Below, one piece after another: positions 17,876 through 27,981 of a stretch of DNA of 64,000 nt. The stretch's first letter is position 1. Every line of letters starts with the position of its first letter. The DNA is from Ch67 sp041395845 (GTDB lineage Bacteria; Pseudomonadota; Gammaproteobacteria; Pseudomonadales; Ketobacteraceae). The position numbers were made by a program, and so were the translations under genes. The stretch is taken from positions 1 through 64,000 of the forward strand of contig JAWKZS010000004.1 in assembly GCA_041395845.1 (NCBI GenBank), in the 5' to 3' direction. The notes beneath the pieces were generated by a model. That model made no database searches. It saw nothing but the letters and a program-made list of their open reading frames with translations, and was not told the origin of the DNA.

Positions 17876-18165
17876 TGGAAATGTTAATCCTGACATTCAC
17901 CATTTTCGTACTGGCCATCTTTGTTGGTGTCGAGATCATCAACAAGGTTCCCCCTACACTGCACACCCCGTTGATGAGCGGCACCAACGCCATTTCCGGT
18001 ATCGTCGTAGTGGGCGCCATCATCAGCTCGGGTGCTGGTGAACACACCTCCGGCCTGTCCACTTTTCTGGGCGTGCTCGGCATCGTTCTGGCTACCATCA
18101 ACATCTTTGGTGGTTTCTTGGTGACCGACCGCATGCTGCAAATGTTCAAGAAGAAAAAGGGTTAA
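17875..18165 (+). CDS. pntAb: NAD(P) transhydrogenase subunit alpha, part 2
   Basis: A 96-residue membrane protein with three hydrophobic helices and a lysine-rich end (MFKKKKG). It is the membrane part (dII) of the split alpha chain. PPTLHTPLMSGTNAISGIVVVGA is its signature, shared with other PntAb proteins. It overlaps pntAa by one base and precedes pntB by 12 bp. Confidence 0.95.
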   Translation: MEMLILTFTIFVLAIFVGVEIINKVPPTLHTPLMSGTNAISGIVVVGAIISSGAGEHTSGLSTFLGVLGIVLATINIFGGFLVTDRMLQMFKKKKG

Positions 18166-18177
18166 CGGGAAAGCGAT

Positions 18178-19605
18178 ATGAGCGTATTCATTAATATTTG
18201 CTATCTGGTCGCTGCCGTACTGTTCATCTACGGTATCAAGGGCATGACATCGCCCAAGACTGCGGTTCGCGGTAACAAGCTGTCCGCTATCGGTATGTTG
18301 ATCGCCGTGGTTGCTGCTTTGGTCGACAATAACGTTGTCAGCTATCTGTACATCATCATCGGTCTGATTGTCGGTGCTGCAATTGGTGCCTTCCTGGCCC
18401 GTCGCGTACAGATGACTTCCATGCCGGAAATGGTGGCGGCGCTGAACGGTTTTGGTGGTGGTGCCTCCCTGATGGTGGCAGCGGCCAGCTATCTGGAAAT
18501 GCAGCACCTGGCCAATGCTTCCATCGCCAACGGTGTTCCGTTTGATCATCCTCCGCTGCAGTGGAGCATTGCGCTGATCCTGTCCATCCTGATCGGTGCG
18601 GTAACCCTGACCGGTAGCTTCATCGCCGTCGGCAAACTGATGGGCAAGCTGGGTGATACCTCCCAGGTCAAGATGTTCAAAGCGATTGTGAAAGTGTGCT
18701 TTGCCCTGCTGATCGCAGGCAGCATCTACTTCTGCTACGGCGACACCATGCATGCCGACACGCTGCTGATCATCATGATCGTGATCTGTCTGCTGCTGGG
18801 TGTGGCGCTGGTGATGCCGATCGGTGGAGCGGACATGCCGGTCGTAATCGCGCTGCTGAACTCCTACTCCGGTCTGGCCGGTTCGGCCACCGGTTTCGTA
18901 CTGGGCAACAATGGTCTGATCATTACCGGTTCTCTGGTAGGTGCGTCCGGTATCATCCTGACCACCATCATGTGTAAGGCGATGAATCGTTCCCTGACCA
19001 ACGTACTGTTCGGCGGTTCCATGGCTGCCCAGGCGGGCGTCAGCAAGGACGAGAACGATGCGTTCTATGCCGGCAAGGTGAAGATGGCCAGCTCCGAAGA
19101 AGTCGCCATGATGCTGGATTCTGCCAGCAAAGTGGTGTTCGTACCGGGTTATGGTCTGGCGGTTGCGCAGGCGCAGCATGCTACCCGTGAACTGGCTTCC
19201 ATGCTGCAGAAGAAAGGCATCGAAGTGAAATACGCCATTCACCCGGTGGCAGGTCGTATGCCCGGTCACATGAACGTGCTGCTGGCCGAAGCGGAAGTAC
19301 CTTACGAGCAGCTGGTGGAAATGGATGTGATCAACCCCGAGTTCGCGCAGACTGATGTGGCGATCGTACTGGGTGCCAACGACGTAACCAACCCGGCGGC
19401 GTCCAAGGATCCCAACTCTCCGATCTTCGGCATGCCGATTCTGGAAGTGGCCAACGCCAAGTCCGTTGTCATCGTCAAGCGGGGTCTGGCGCCAGGTTTC
19501 GCCGGTATCCCCAACGAACTGTTCATCAACGAGAACAGCGTGATGGTGCATGGCGATGCCAAACTGGTGTTGCAGGAAATGATTGCCGCGATGAAAGATC
19601 TGTAA
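18178..19605 (+). CDS. pntB: NAD(P) transhydrogenase subunit beta
   Basis: A 475-residue protein. The first 260 residues hold about nine membrane helices (dII) that form the proton path with PntAb. The C-terminal domain (dIII) binds NADP(H): VPGYGLAVAQAQHATREL, AIHPVAGRMPGHMNVLLAEA and VVIVKRGLAPGFAGIPNELF are family signatures. It is the last gene of the pnt operon and is followed by a clear terminator. The operon supplies NADPH, which fits the many reductases and monooxygenases nearby. Confidence 0.97.
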   Translation: MSVFINICYLVAAVLFIYGIKGMTSPKTAVRGNKLSAIGMLIAVVAALVDNNVVSYLYIIIGLIVGAAIGAFLARRVQMTSMPEMVAALNGFGGGASLMVAAASYLEMQHLANASIANGVPFDHPPLQWSIALILSILIGAVTLTGSFIAVGKLMGKLGDTSQVKMFKAIVKVCFALLIAGSIYFCYGDTMHADTLLIIMIVICLLLGVALVMPIGGADMPVVIALLNSYSGLAGSATGFVLGNNGLIITGSLVGASGIILTTIMCKAMNRSLTNVLFGGSMAAQAGVSKDENDAFYAGKVKMASSEEVAMMLDSASKVVFVPGYGLAVAQAQHATRELASMLQKKGIEVKYAIHPVAGRMPGHMNVLLAEAEVPYEQLVEMDVINPEFAQTDVAIVLGANDVTNPAASKDPNSPIFGMPILEVANAKSVVIVKRGLAPGFAGIPNELFINENSVMVHGDAKLVLQEMIAAMKDL

Positions 19606-19630
19606 GATCTGCTCATCCTGCGCCATCGAA

Positions 19631-19660
19631 AAGCCCGCGTTGCAGAACGCGGGTTTTTTT
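19631..19660 (+). terminator. Intrinsic terminator of the pnt operon
   Basis: CCCGCGTT (19634-19641) pairs with AACGCGGG (19646-19653) around the loop GCAG, followed by seven T. It lies 25 bp past the pntB stop. Confidence 0.9.
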
Positions 19661-19684
19661 ATGCCTGTTGGCCGGCCGGGTGGA

Positions 19685-20989
<1,305 letters not shown>

Positions 20990-21127
20990 GGCAGGCTCGA
21001 CATAAATGGCAGTGCTTGACTGACAAATATGGCAGGTTGCAGTTCAAAAGCCAACCGTAGCTGCGCCACGCCTGCAGCAATCCCATAAAAATCAATATTT
21101 TATAAATGTTACGGGTTGCCCGTTTGA

Positions 21128-21143
21128 TGGCATGGTCAGTGCA
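21128..21143 (+). promoter_or_regulatory. Candidate sigma-54 (-24/-12) promoter of cydPABX
   Basis: TGGCATG at 21128-21134 and TGCA at 21140-21143 give the required GG-N10-GC spacing. The -12 element is GTGCA rather than TTGCA. It lies about 40 bp before cydP and next to a sigma-54 activator gene. Confidence 0.45.
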
Positions 21144-21180
21144 CTTACCAAGCTGATTAGTCTTGAAATGGATGCACCTG

Positions 21181-21354
21181 ATGGCCAAACGCCCCCTGTC
21201 CCTGCGCAAGCATCTGATCTGGATTCTGCTGGTGAAGCTGGTGGTGATCCTGTTGCTGCGCGTGACGTTTTTCCCCCGTCTGCAGGATCAGCATTTGCCC
21301 GAAGATCTGTATCCGTCCGCCGTTTCATCTGCGATCAGTAAGGAGTCTTCATGA
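21181..21354 (+). CDS. cydP: CydP-like small membrane subunit of cytochrome bd oxidase
   Basis: A 57-residue protein with a basic start (MAKRPLSLRKHLI), one membrane helix (WILLVKLVVILLLRVTFF) and a short polar tail. Small proteins of this form precede cydA in many Proteobacteria and are annotated as CydP. Its stop overlaps the cydA start (ATGA), so the two are coupled. ATG 21181 is chosen; ATG 21172 and TTG 21163 in the same frame are alternatives. Identification rests on position and general pattern. Confidence 0.7.
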   Translation: MAKRPLSLRKHLIWILLVKLVVILLLRVTFFPRLQDQHLPEDLYPSAVSSAISKESS

Positions 21355-22925
21355 TCGATGCCAGTCTGGTGGAAGTGTCGCGCCTGCAGTTTGCGCTCAC
21401 GGCCCTGTTTCACTTTCTGTTTGTCCCGCTCACGCTGGGGCTGTCGTTTCTGCTTGCCATCATGGAGTCGGCCTATGTGCTGACCCAGAAAACCATCTAC
21501 CGGGACATGACCAAGTTCTGGGGCAAGCTGTTCGGCATCAATTTTGCGCTGGGGGTGACCACCGGTATCACGCTGGAATTCCAGTTTGGTACCAACTGGG
21601 CTTACTACTCCCATTATGTCGGTGACATCTTCGGCGTACCGCTGGCGATCGAAGGCCTGATGGCGTTCTTCCTTGAAAGCACGCTGATCGGCTTGTTCTT
21701 TTTCGGCTGGGACCGGCTCAGTCAGCGCCAGCATCTGGCAGTGACCTGGCTGGTGGCGCTGGGATCGAATCTGTCGGCGCTGTGGATTTTGATTGCCAAT
21801 GGCTGGATGCAGAATCCGGTGGGTGCGGAATTCAATTATCAGACCATGCGGATGGAAATGACGTCGTTTGCGGATCTGCTGTTCAATCCGGTGGCGCAGG
21901 TGAAATTTGTCCATACCGTTGCGTCTGGCTATGTCACCGGTGCGATGTTTGTACTGGGCGTGTCGAGTTATTACCTGCTGCGGCAGCGCGATATTCCGTT
22001 TGCCCGGCGATCATTTGCCATTGCGGCCAGTTTTGGTACGGCGTCGATTCTGTCGGTGATCGTGCTGGGGGATGAATCCGGTTACGAGCTGGGTGATGTG
22101 CAGCAGGTAAAACTCGCGGCGATCGAAGCGGAGTGGGAAACCCATCCGGCACCGGCGTCTTTCACCCTGTTTGGCTGGCCTGATGATGAAGCACAGAAAA
22201 CCCACTACGCGGTGAAAATTCCCTATGCGCTGGGCATCATCGCCACCCGCTCGCTGGATGAACCAGTGCTGGGCATTGCGGATCTGAAAAAAATCAACGA
22301 ACAGCGGATTCGTGAAGGCATTGTTGCTTACGGTCTGCTGGAAAAGCTGCGTAACGGTGACACCAGCGATGAAACCCGTGCCGCGTTCGATCAGGTCAAA
22401 TCCCACCTGGGTTATGGCCTGTTGCTGAAGAAAACCAATCCTGACGTAGTGGATGCCACCGAGGCCGATATTCAGGCCGCCGTGGATCGCACGATTCCCA
22501 AAGTGTGGCCGTTGTTCTGGAGCTTCCGGGTGATGGTGGGCGCCGGCTTCTTCATGCTGCTGGTGTTCGTGCTGGCGTTCTGGCAATCCACTCAGCATCG
22601 GGTAGCTGAAAAGAAATGGCTGCTGCGGCTGGCGATGTTTTCGATTCCGTTGCCGTGGATCGCGGCGGAGTGCGGCTGGATCGTGGCGGAATACGGCCGT
22701 CAGCCCTGGACCATCGGTGGCATTCTGCCGACGGATCTGTCGGTGTCGACTTTGCAGACCGCCGATGTGTGGAGCAGTCTGATCGCCATCGTGCTGTTCT
22801 ACGCCGCACTATTCGTTATCGAAATGTTCCTGATGATTTATTTCATCCGCAAGGGGCCCAGCAGTTTGGGCACCGGCCGTTACCACTTCGAAAAAGCTGA
22901 TGCAGCCACAGGAGCACACGCATGA
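21351..22925 (+). CDS. cydA: Cytochrome bd ubiquinol oxidase subunit I
   Basis: A 524-residue protein with about nine helices and a long E. coli-type Q-loop. Conserved parts are RLQFALTALFHFLFVPLTLGL (heme b595 His), the GRQPWTIGGILPT segment, and KIPYALGIIATRS in the Q-loop region. CydA binds hemes b558, b595 and d and oxidises quinol, reducing O2 to water at low oxygen tension. It overlaps cydP and cydB by four bases each, indicating a tightly coupled operon. Confidence 0.96.
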   Translation: MIDASLVEVSRLQFALTALFHFLFVPLTLGLSFLLAIMESAYVLTQKTIYRDMTKFWGKLFGINFALGVTTGITLEFQFGTNWAYYSHYVGDIFGVPLAIEGLMAFFLESTLIGLFFFGWDRLSQRQHLAVTWLVALGSNLSALWILIANGWMQNPVGAEFNYQTMRMEMTSFADLLFNPVAQVKFVHTVASGYVTGAMFVLGVSSYYLLRQRDIPFARRSFAIAASFGTASILSVIVLGDESGYELGDVQQVKLAAIEAEWETHPAPASFTLFGWPDDEAQKTHYAVKIPYALGIIATRSLDEPVLGIADLKKINEQRIREGIVAYGLLEKLRNGDTSDETRAAFDQVKSHLGYGLLLKKTNPDVVDATEADIQAAVDRTIPKVWPLFWSFRVMVGAGFFMLLVFVLAFWQSTQHRVAEKKWLLRLAMFSIPLPWIAAECGWIVAEYGRQPWTIGGILPTDLSVSTLQTADVWSSLIAIVLFYAALFVIEMFLMIYFIRKGPSSLGTGRYHFEKADAATGAHA

Positions 22926-24064
22926 TTGCCGATTACGAAACACTGAAGTTGATCTGGTGGGCGCTGGTGGGCGTATTGCTGATCGGATTTGCCGTTACCG
23001 ATGGCTTCGACATGGGGGTGGGGACGTTGTTGCCCTGGCTGGGAAAAACCGACAGCGAGCGCCGTGTCATCATCAACAGCGTGGGCCCGCACTGGGAAGG
23101 CAATCAGGTGTGGTTCGTCACCGCTGGTGGTGCGCTGTTCGCGGCCTGGCCGATGGTGTATGCCAGTGCGTTTTCCGGTTTGTATACTGCACTGATCATT
23201 ACTTTGCTGGCGCTGTTTCTGCGCCCGGTGGGATTCGATTACCGCTCCAAACTCGATAATCCGGCGTGGCGTTCCCGCTGGGACTGGGCGCTGTTTGTCG
23301 GTTCAGTGGTGCCGCCGATTATTTTCGGTGTCGCGTTCGGAAATCTGTTTCTGGGGCTGCCGTTCGATCTGGATGAATACCTGCGGCCCAGTTACCGGGG
23401 TGGCCTGTTCGGTTTGCTGACACCGTTCCCGTTACTGTGTGGTGTGTTGAGTCTGGCGATGCTGGTGATGCACGGTGGCGTGTGGCTGGGGATGAAATCC
23501 GAAGGTGAGCTGCGTGCAAGGGCCAATCGTGCCACCGTGATTGCCGGCGCTGTCAGCGCGATCCTGTTTGGCATCGGCGGGATCTGGATAACCACCGGTA
23601 TTGACGGCATGGTGATTCTGGCGATGGCCGATCCCAACACTGCCCCGGATCCGCTGGCAAAAACCGTGCAGATGATGGAGCAGGGCTGGCTGCAGAATTT
23701 TGCGACCTATCCGCTGCTGTCGGCGGTGCCGCTGCTGGGATTGGGTCTGCCTTTTATCACCGCGATACTGGCCAGCCGGCAGCGCGAAGGTTTGGCATTT
23801 CTGACCAGTAGTCTGGCGGTGACCAGCATCATCGCCACTGCGGGCATTGCATTGTTCCCGTTCGTGATGCCGTCGAGCCTGAACCCGTCACACAGCCTCA
23901 CCGTGTGGGATGCCACCTCGAGCGCGCTGACGTTGAACATCATGCTGATGGTGGCCTGTGTGTTCGTGCCGCTGGTGCTCGGTTACACCATTTGGAGTTA
24001 CGCCAAGATGTGGGGGCGCATCAGCACTGCTCATATCGAACAGCACTCTCATTCAATGTATTAA
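22922..24064 (+). CDS. cydB: Cytochrome bd ubiquinol oxidase subunit II
   Basis: A 380-residue, eight-helix partner of CydA. The N-terminus has the family run LIWWALVGVLLIGFAVTDGFDMGVG, then GPHWEGNQVWFV and FPFVMPSSLNPSHSLTVWDA near the end. Overlaps cydA (ATGA) and is followed after 12 bp by cydX. Confidence 0.97.
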   Translation: MIADYETLKLIWWALVGVLLIGFAVTDGFDMGVGTLLPWLGKTDSERRVIINSVGPHWEGNQVWFVTAGGALFAAWPMVYASAFSGLYTALIITLLALFLRPVGFDYRSKLDNPAWRSRWDWALFVGSVVPPIIFGVAFGNLFLGLPFDLDEYLRPSYRGGLFGLLTPFPLLCGVLSLAMLVMHGGVWLGMKSEGELRARANRATVIAGAVSAILFGIGGIWITTGIDGMVILAMADPNTAPDPLAKTVQMMEQGWLQNFATYPLLSAVPLLGLGLPFITAILASRQREGLAFLTSSLAVTSIIATAGIALFPFVMPSSLNPSHSLTVWDATSSALTLNIMLMVACVFVPLVLGYTIWSYAKMWGRISTAHIEQHSHSMY

Positions 24065-24076
24065 GGAGCCGTTACC

Positions 24077-24190
24077 ATGTGGTACTTCACCTGGATTCTG
24101 GGCGTGTTGCTGGCCTGCTCGTTCGGGATCATCAATGTGCTGTGGCTGGAAATGACGGAAAACCTGGATCGGGAAGACACTGATTCCTGA
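24077..24190 (+). CDS. cydX: Cytochrome bd small subunit CydX
   Basis: A 37-residue single-helix protein starting MWYFTWILGVLLACSFG, with NVLWLE after the helix: the CydX signature. CydX stabilises the heme centres of the CydAB complex. AAGGAG lies 8 bp before the ATG. It ends the operon and is easily missed because of its length. Confidence 0.93.
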   Translation: MWYFTWILGVLLACSFGIINVLWLEMTENLDREDTDS

Positions 24191-24196
24191 GCGACA

Positions 24197-24223
24197 GAAA
24201 CGCTGGTATTACACCAGCGTTTC
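24197..24223. terminator. Bidirectional hairpin between cydX and yaeQ
   Basis: GAAACGCTGGT and ACCAGCGTTTC form a perfect 11-bp stem with the loop ATTAC. The yaeQ stop codon overlaps the loop. No long T run follows on either side. Confidence 0.6.
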
Positions 24224-24745
24224 CAGTTCCACCTGCAGCGTATCCTGATTGTTGGAAATCCAGATACCGCCATCCTGAATCGTGCACTGCAGCTGCATCG
24301 TGCGTTGATACATGGCGGTCAGTGCATCGCTGCAGGTTTTGGGTACGGCGATGATGTTCAGGTTGTCAAAGCGCCCCAGATTCTTTTGGGTCTGTTGCCA
24401 CCAGATCGGTACGGTGCGACCGCCGTAGGCATAAATAATGACCTTGTCTGCCTTGTGACAGGCTTTGCGAATGCGTTTTTCGTCCGGCGTACCCACTTCG
24501 ATCCACAGTGTGACGTGATCGGTCAGATCTTTTTCCCACAGGGCGGCTTCTTCCTCGTTGCTCAGGCCCTTGCCGAATTCCAGCTGATCGCTGGCATGCA
24601 GCATGAAGGCCAGCAGACGCAGCATCAGACGTTCTTCGGTTTCCGATGGATGTTGCGCCAGCGTCAGGGAATGCTGGGCGTAATAGTGCGTGTCCATGTT
24701 GGAAATCTGGACATCGGCTTTGCAGATCGTGGATTTGAGCGCCAT
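24209..24745 (-). CDS. yaeQ: YaeQ family protein
   Basis: A 178-residue protein that matches YaeQ from end to end: MALKSTICKADVQISNMD, ETEERLMLRLLAFMLHA, and the WIEVGTPDEKRIRKAC segment, which is the PD-(D/E)xK-like core. YaeQ has a nuclease-like fold; in E. coli it suppresses haemolysin defects of an rfaH mutant in multicopy, and its true role is not known. It is convergent with cydX and cotranscribed with nothing evident. Confidence 0.9.
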   Translation of the reverse strand: MALKSTICKADVQISNMDTHYYAQHSLTLAQHPSETEERLMLRLLAFMLHASDQLEFGKGLSNEEEAALWEKDLTDHVTLWIEVGTPDEKRIRKACHKADKVIIYAYGGRTVPIWWQQTQKNLGRFDNLNIIAVPKTCSDALTAMYQRTMQLQCTIQDGGIWISNNQDTLQVELETLV

Positions 24746-24814
24746 GGTTCACTTGTTCGGACAGACGAAAAACCAGCGCAGTATGCGCCGGTTTCCGTGT
24801 GGGGAAAAGTCCTG

Positions 24815-25504
24815 TCAGCCCCGGATGGGTTCGATGTGGGACAGGGGAAACACCATCTTGAAATCCGTCACTTTCATGCAGCTGACAATCTTGCCCTGGC
24901 TGAGGTCGGGAAAATACGCCGGATTGAAACGGGCGCTCACCAGTTTGGCGGGCTTCACATGACCTTTGCTGGACGGCGTGTACAGGAACTGTTGACCATC
25001 CCGATGCTGGCCCAGGGTGCGCAGACGGGCAGGGATCAGACTGGTCGTTGTCGGCAGGCGCGGCCAGCGGCTGGGGCGGAAGGTCAGCTCAGCAAACGTA
25101 GTGCCATCCTCGGCGCGCAGGGCAATCACGTCTTCGCGCTCGCCATACTGCACCTGAAAATCGCAGCGGTCTTTCGGAATCCCCCAGTTGATGTTGCCAT
25201 TCACCACGGAATCCCAGGTGGATACAAAAATCCGCGTGATGGAGCGGTGATAGCCGTCGCTGAAGCGGAACTGCCCTGGAATGAACAGCAGCTCATGATA
25301 GGGCCCCACATCCGACTGGGTGTAATCCACAAACATCATCATCGCCAGCCGGCCCTTGCGGGTGCCCTGCAGGGAATCCGGCACGAACAGCGCGTCGTCG
25401 GTCGTGGTGTCGGGCAGGCGGATCGCCACGATGTAGCCGCTGCCGGTGAGTTGCCAGGGCGCTGGCGCCAGTGGCACCTGATGCTGAGGATCTAGAGACG
25501 TCAT
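24815..25504 (-). CDS. Acetoacetate decarboxylase-like (ADC superfamily) protein
   Basis: A protein of about 229 residues related to the ADC fold: PGQFRFSDGYHRSITRIFVST, then NWGIPKD, where the Lys may correspond to the Schiff-base lysine of acetoacetate decarboxylase. YHELLFIPG and the C-terminal FNPAYFPDL are shared with uncharacterised ADC-like proteins found near lipid genes. Substrate and activity are unknown. The start at 25504 gives AGGA a 7-bp spacer; ATG 25507 is also possible. Confidence 0.65.
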   Translation of the reverse strand: MTSLDPQHQVPLAPAPWQLTGSGYIVAIRLPDTTTDDALFVPDSLQGTRKGRLAMMMFVDYTQSDVGPYHELLFIPGQFRFSDGYHRSITRIFVSTWDSVVNGNINWGIPKDRCDFQVQYGEREDVIALRAEDGTTFAELTFRPSRWPRLPTTTSLIPARLRTLGQHRDGQQFLYTPSSKGHVKPAKLVSARFNPAYFPDLSQGKIVSCMKVTDFKMVFPLSHIEPIRG

Positions 25505-25653
25505 CATGAATTCCTGAAGGTTACTGCGTGAATGATCAGTCACGGCATGGGATTCTACTGAGCCGCCCGGAGCCTGTCATCCCGCCGGTTCTCTTTTGCC
25601 GTCAATGCTGCTGTAATGCGTCGCTATCCGGTTGAATCAGCAAGGAATCCATC

Positions 25654-26334
25654 ATGGATCAGCACACCCTCAGCCAGTGGCTGGCCGACACATTCGACGA
25701 CCTGCGTCTGGACAACAGTGAAAAGCAGTCGCTGCGTGAACTGTCGGCGGCGATCAGTCCCGACCTGCGCCGCTTTGCCCGCAACCGCGCCTTTGATCTG
25801 GCCCGCGATGCGCTCACCAGCGGCACCCCGGCGATCAGCGATGTCCTGCGCTGGCTGGAACAGGTGATCAAGACCCTCGACAGTGCCACACCGGAACCGG
25901 CCCGCAGCAGCGCCTATTTCAGTCCTGGGGATGCCTGTCGTGGCGCCATCCTCGATTGCCTGCAACAGGCTCGCCGCACGGTGGATATCTGCGTGTTTAC
26001 CCTGTCCGACGATCGCATTGCCGATGCGGTTCTGAAAACTCACGGACGGGGCGTGGCCGTGCGCATCATCAGCGACGATGACAAAACCAGTGACGCCGGC
26101 AGCGACATCGATCATCTGCGCACACAGGGCGTTCCGGTGCGGATCGACCGGACGCCGTATCACATGCATCACAAGTTCGCGCTGTTCGACGGGGAATGGC
26201 TGCTCAATGGCAGCTTCAACTGGACTCGCAGCGCATCGGAACAGAACGAAGAAAACATCCTGCTGACCACCGACAGTTATCTGGTGGCAACCTTTGCAAA
26301 GCAGTTCGAAGAATTGTGGGAGCGCTTCGCCTGA
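25654..26334 (+). CDS. Phospholipase D-like (single HKD) domain protein
   Basis: A 226-residue protein. The first 85 residues are helical and of unknown type. The rest is one PLD domain with the catalytic motif HMHHKFALFDGEWLLNGSFNW (HxK, then Asn/Ser), like bacterial Nuc endonuclease and mitochondrial PLD6. One HKD per chain means the enzyme should act as a dimer. Substrate could be DNA/RNA or phospholipid. No signal peptide is visible. AAGGAA precedes the ATG. Confidence 0.8.
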   Translation: MDQHTLSQWLADTFDDLRLDNSEKQSLRELSAAISPDLRRFARNRAFDLARDALTSGTPAISDVLRWLEQVIKTLDSATPEPARSSAYFSPGDACRGAILDCLQQARRTVDICVFTLSDDRIADAVLKTHGRGVAVRIISDDDKTSDAGSDIDHLRTQGVPVRIDRTPYHMHHKFALFDGEWLLNGSFNWTRSASEQNEENILLTTDSYLVATFAKQFEELWERFA

Positions 26335-26367
26335 AGGCTCCCACCGGGTCAGGCAGGTAGGGGCCGC

Positions 26368-27735
26368 TTACATGTCAGCGGCCACCTCCAGTTCGTGAAT
26401 ACCGTTTTCGATATAGGTGAGCAGTTTCTGCATGGATGGCAGCGTGCGACGGCATGCGGTCAGTCCGAATTCCAGCTGATCCATGTAACTGAGCAGCGTG
26501 ATGTTCAGCGCAATGCGATCGATGGGAATCGACACCGGATACATGCCTTCCATGCGCGCGCCGTTCCAGTACAGCTGTTTCTTCGGCCCCGGCACGTTGG
26601 AAATCACCACGTTGAACGGTGCCCAGCTGGGCAGCAGACCGGTCAGCATGTTGAAACCTGCCGGCGCCATCATCAGCGCGGTGTATTGCAGCGCTTCCTG
26701 CGGCGTCATGTGCTTGACGCGATCCTTGGCATCTTTCACCGATGCCTTGATGATTTCAATGCGGATAGCCGGATCTGCCACGTGGGTGCCCAGATTGGCC
26801 AGAATCATGGCGATCTGGTTGCCGGCATCGCTGTCGTCACGACGGATCGACATCGGCACCATCGCAATCAGGGGTTTGTCCGGCAGGGCATGCTGGCTGA
26901 TCAGATAATCCCGCAGCGCGCTGCCGCAGACAGCCAGCACCACATCATTCAAGGTACAGTGGAAGGTCTTGGCGATCTTCTTGAAGCGCTCCGTGGGCCA
27001 CGACTGTGCGGCAAAACGGCGCGATCCGGTAATGGGTTCATTGAGCAGACAGTGGGGCGCCTGGAATACCGACACAAAATCGGATTTTGCAGAGCGGCGG
27101 AAGGTCTTGGCAAATTCTTTCGCGACCGTGGGCAGCGACGACAACTGCTTGCCGGCTTCGGACGTGAACTTCGACAGACCGCTCACCATTTCCGTGGCGG
27201 TGGGAATCACCGCAGCCTCGCGCTTGCGCGGTGGCATTGCCCACACCGGCGGCATATCCATTTCGTTGGGATCGGTGCTGAAGGTTCGCAATGTGGTACG
27301 CATCGCGGCCACGCCGTCCATCATGCAGTGATGGGCCTTGGAATACACGGCGAAGCGTCGGCCCTGCACGCCTTCGATCAGGTGGAATTCCCACATCGGC
27401 CGTTCCCGGTCCATCAGGTTGGAGTGCTCGGCGGATACCAGTGCCAGCAGCTCACGAATCCGCCCTGGCTTTGGCAGTGCTTCATGGCGGAAATGGTGCT
27501 CCAGATCGAAATGATCGTCCTCTTCCCAGAAATACTGGCCAAAGCGGTTTACCAGCTTCTGGTTGAACGGGCGTTCCGGTGTCTGAAAGGCCCGTAGTGA
27601 TTCCGCCAGTTGCGAAACATATTTAGGGCCTGCCCCCTCGGGATAGGAAAACAGCAACAGTGCGCCCACATGCATGGGCTGCTGGCGCTTCTCAAGCCAC
27701 AGGAACAGCTGATCGGCGGGGCTCAGTGGAGTCAT
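26368..27735 (-). CDS. Wax ester synthase / diacylglycerol acyltransferase (WS/DGAT)
   Basis: A 455-residue acyltransferase that matches Alcanivorax AtfA-type enzymes along its whole length. Examples are SPADQLFLWLEKRQQPMHVG at the start, the catalytic AHHCMMDG (HHxxxDG, near residue 135), NVVISNVPGPKK and PIDRIALNITLLSY. It joins acyl-CoA to a fatty alcohol (wax ester) or diacylglycerol (triacylglycerol) at the membrane. It pairs functionally with the fatty-acyl reductase locus at 4.7-6.9 kb. It is divergent from a PlsC-like acyltransferase gene. The name atfA would suit it, but several paralogues usually exist. Confidence 0.93.
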   Translation of the reverse strand: MTPLSPADQLFLWLEKRQQPMHVGALLLFSYPEGAGPKYVSQLAESLRAFQTPERPFNQKLVNRFGQYFWEEDDHFDLEHHFRHEALPKPGRIRELLALVSAEHSNLMDRERPMWEFHLIEGVQGRRFAVYSKAHHCMMDGVAAMRTTLRTFSTDPNEMDMPPVWAMPPRKREAAVIPTATEMVSGLSKFTSEAGKQLSSLPTVAKEFAKTFRRSAKSDFVSVFQAPHCLLNEPITGSRRFAAQSWPTERFKKIAKTFHCTLNDVVLAVCGSALRDYLISQHALPDKPLIAMVPMSIRRDDSDAGNQIAMILANLGTHVADPAIRIEIIKASVKDAKDRVKHMTPQEALQYTALMMAPAGFNMLTGLLPSWAPFNVVISNVPGPKKQLYWNGARMEGMYPVSIPIDRIALNITLLSYMDQLEFGLTACRRTLPSMQKLLTYIENGIHELEVAADM

Positions 27736-27981
27736 AGGTAAAATCCTTCCCTCATCAATGCGTTATCCCAATATCAATGCCAAGTGTAGTCATTTGAAAC
27801 GCTGGCGTCTTGACCTTTTATTATCCTGTGGATGGCGTCTGCGGTCCGAACGCTGATTTGTGTCAAAACCCTGTGCGCTGACCTGCGTCAGCATTCCGTT
27901 ACAATTTGCGTTGGCGCCGCGCTGCGCGCAATGCCAGACTCTTGCAACCACGCGATCGTGTAGTTGGCACATTGGTACAGT

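Noticed and set aside
17884..19626. A 580-residue open frame on the minus strand opposite pntAb and pntB
   Set aside because: The plus strand codes for transhydrogenase subunits from end to end. The minus frame is His/Gln/Asp-rich nonsense that results from GC-rich codons in the true gene.
27736..27981. A further gene or RNA in the gap between WS/DGAT and the acyltransferase
   Set aside because: No open frame with a ribosome site and no tRNA-like fold was seen. It probably holds two divergent promoters only.
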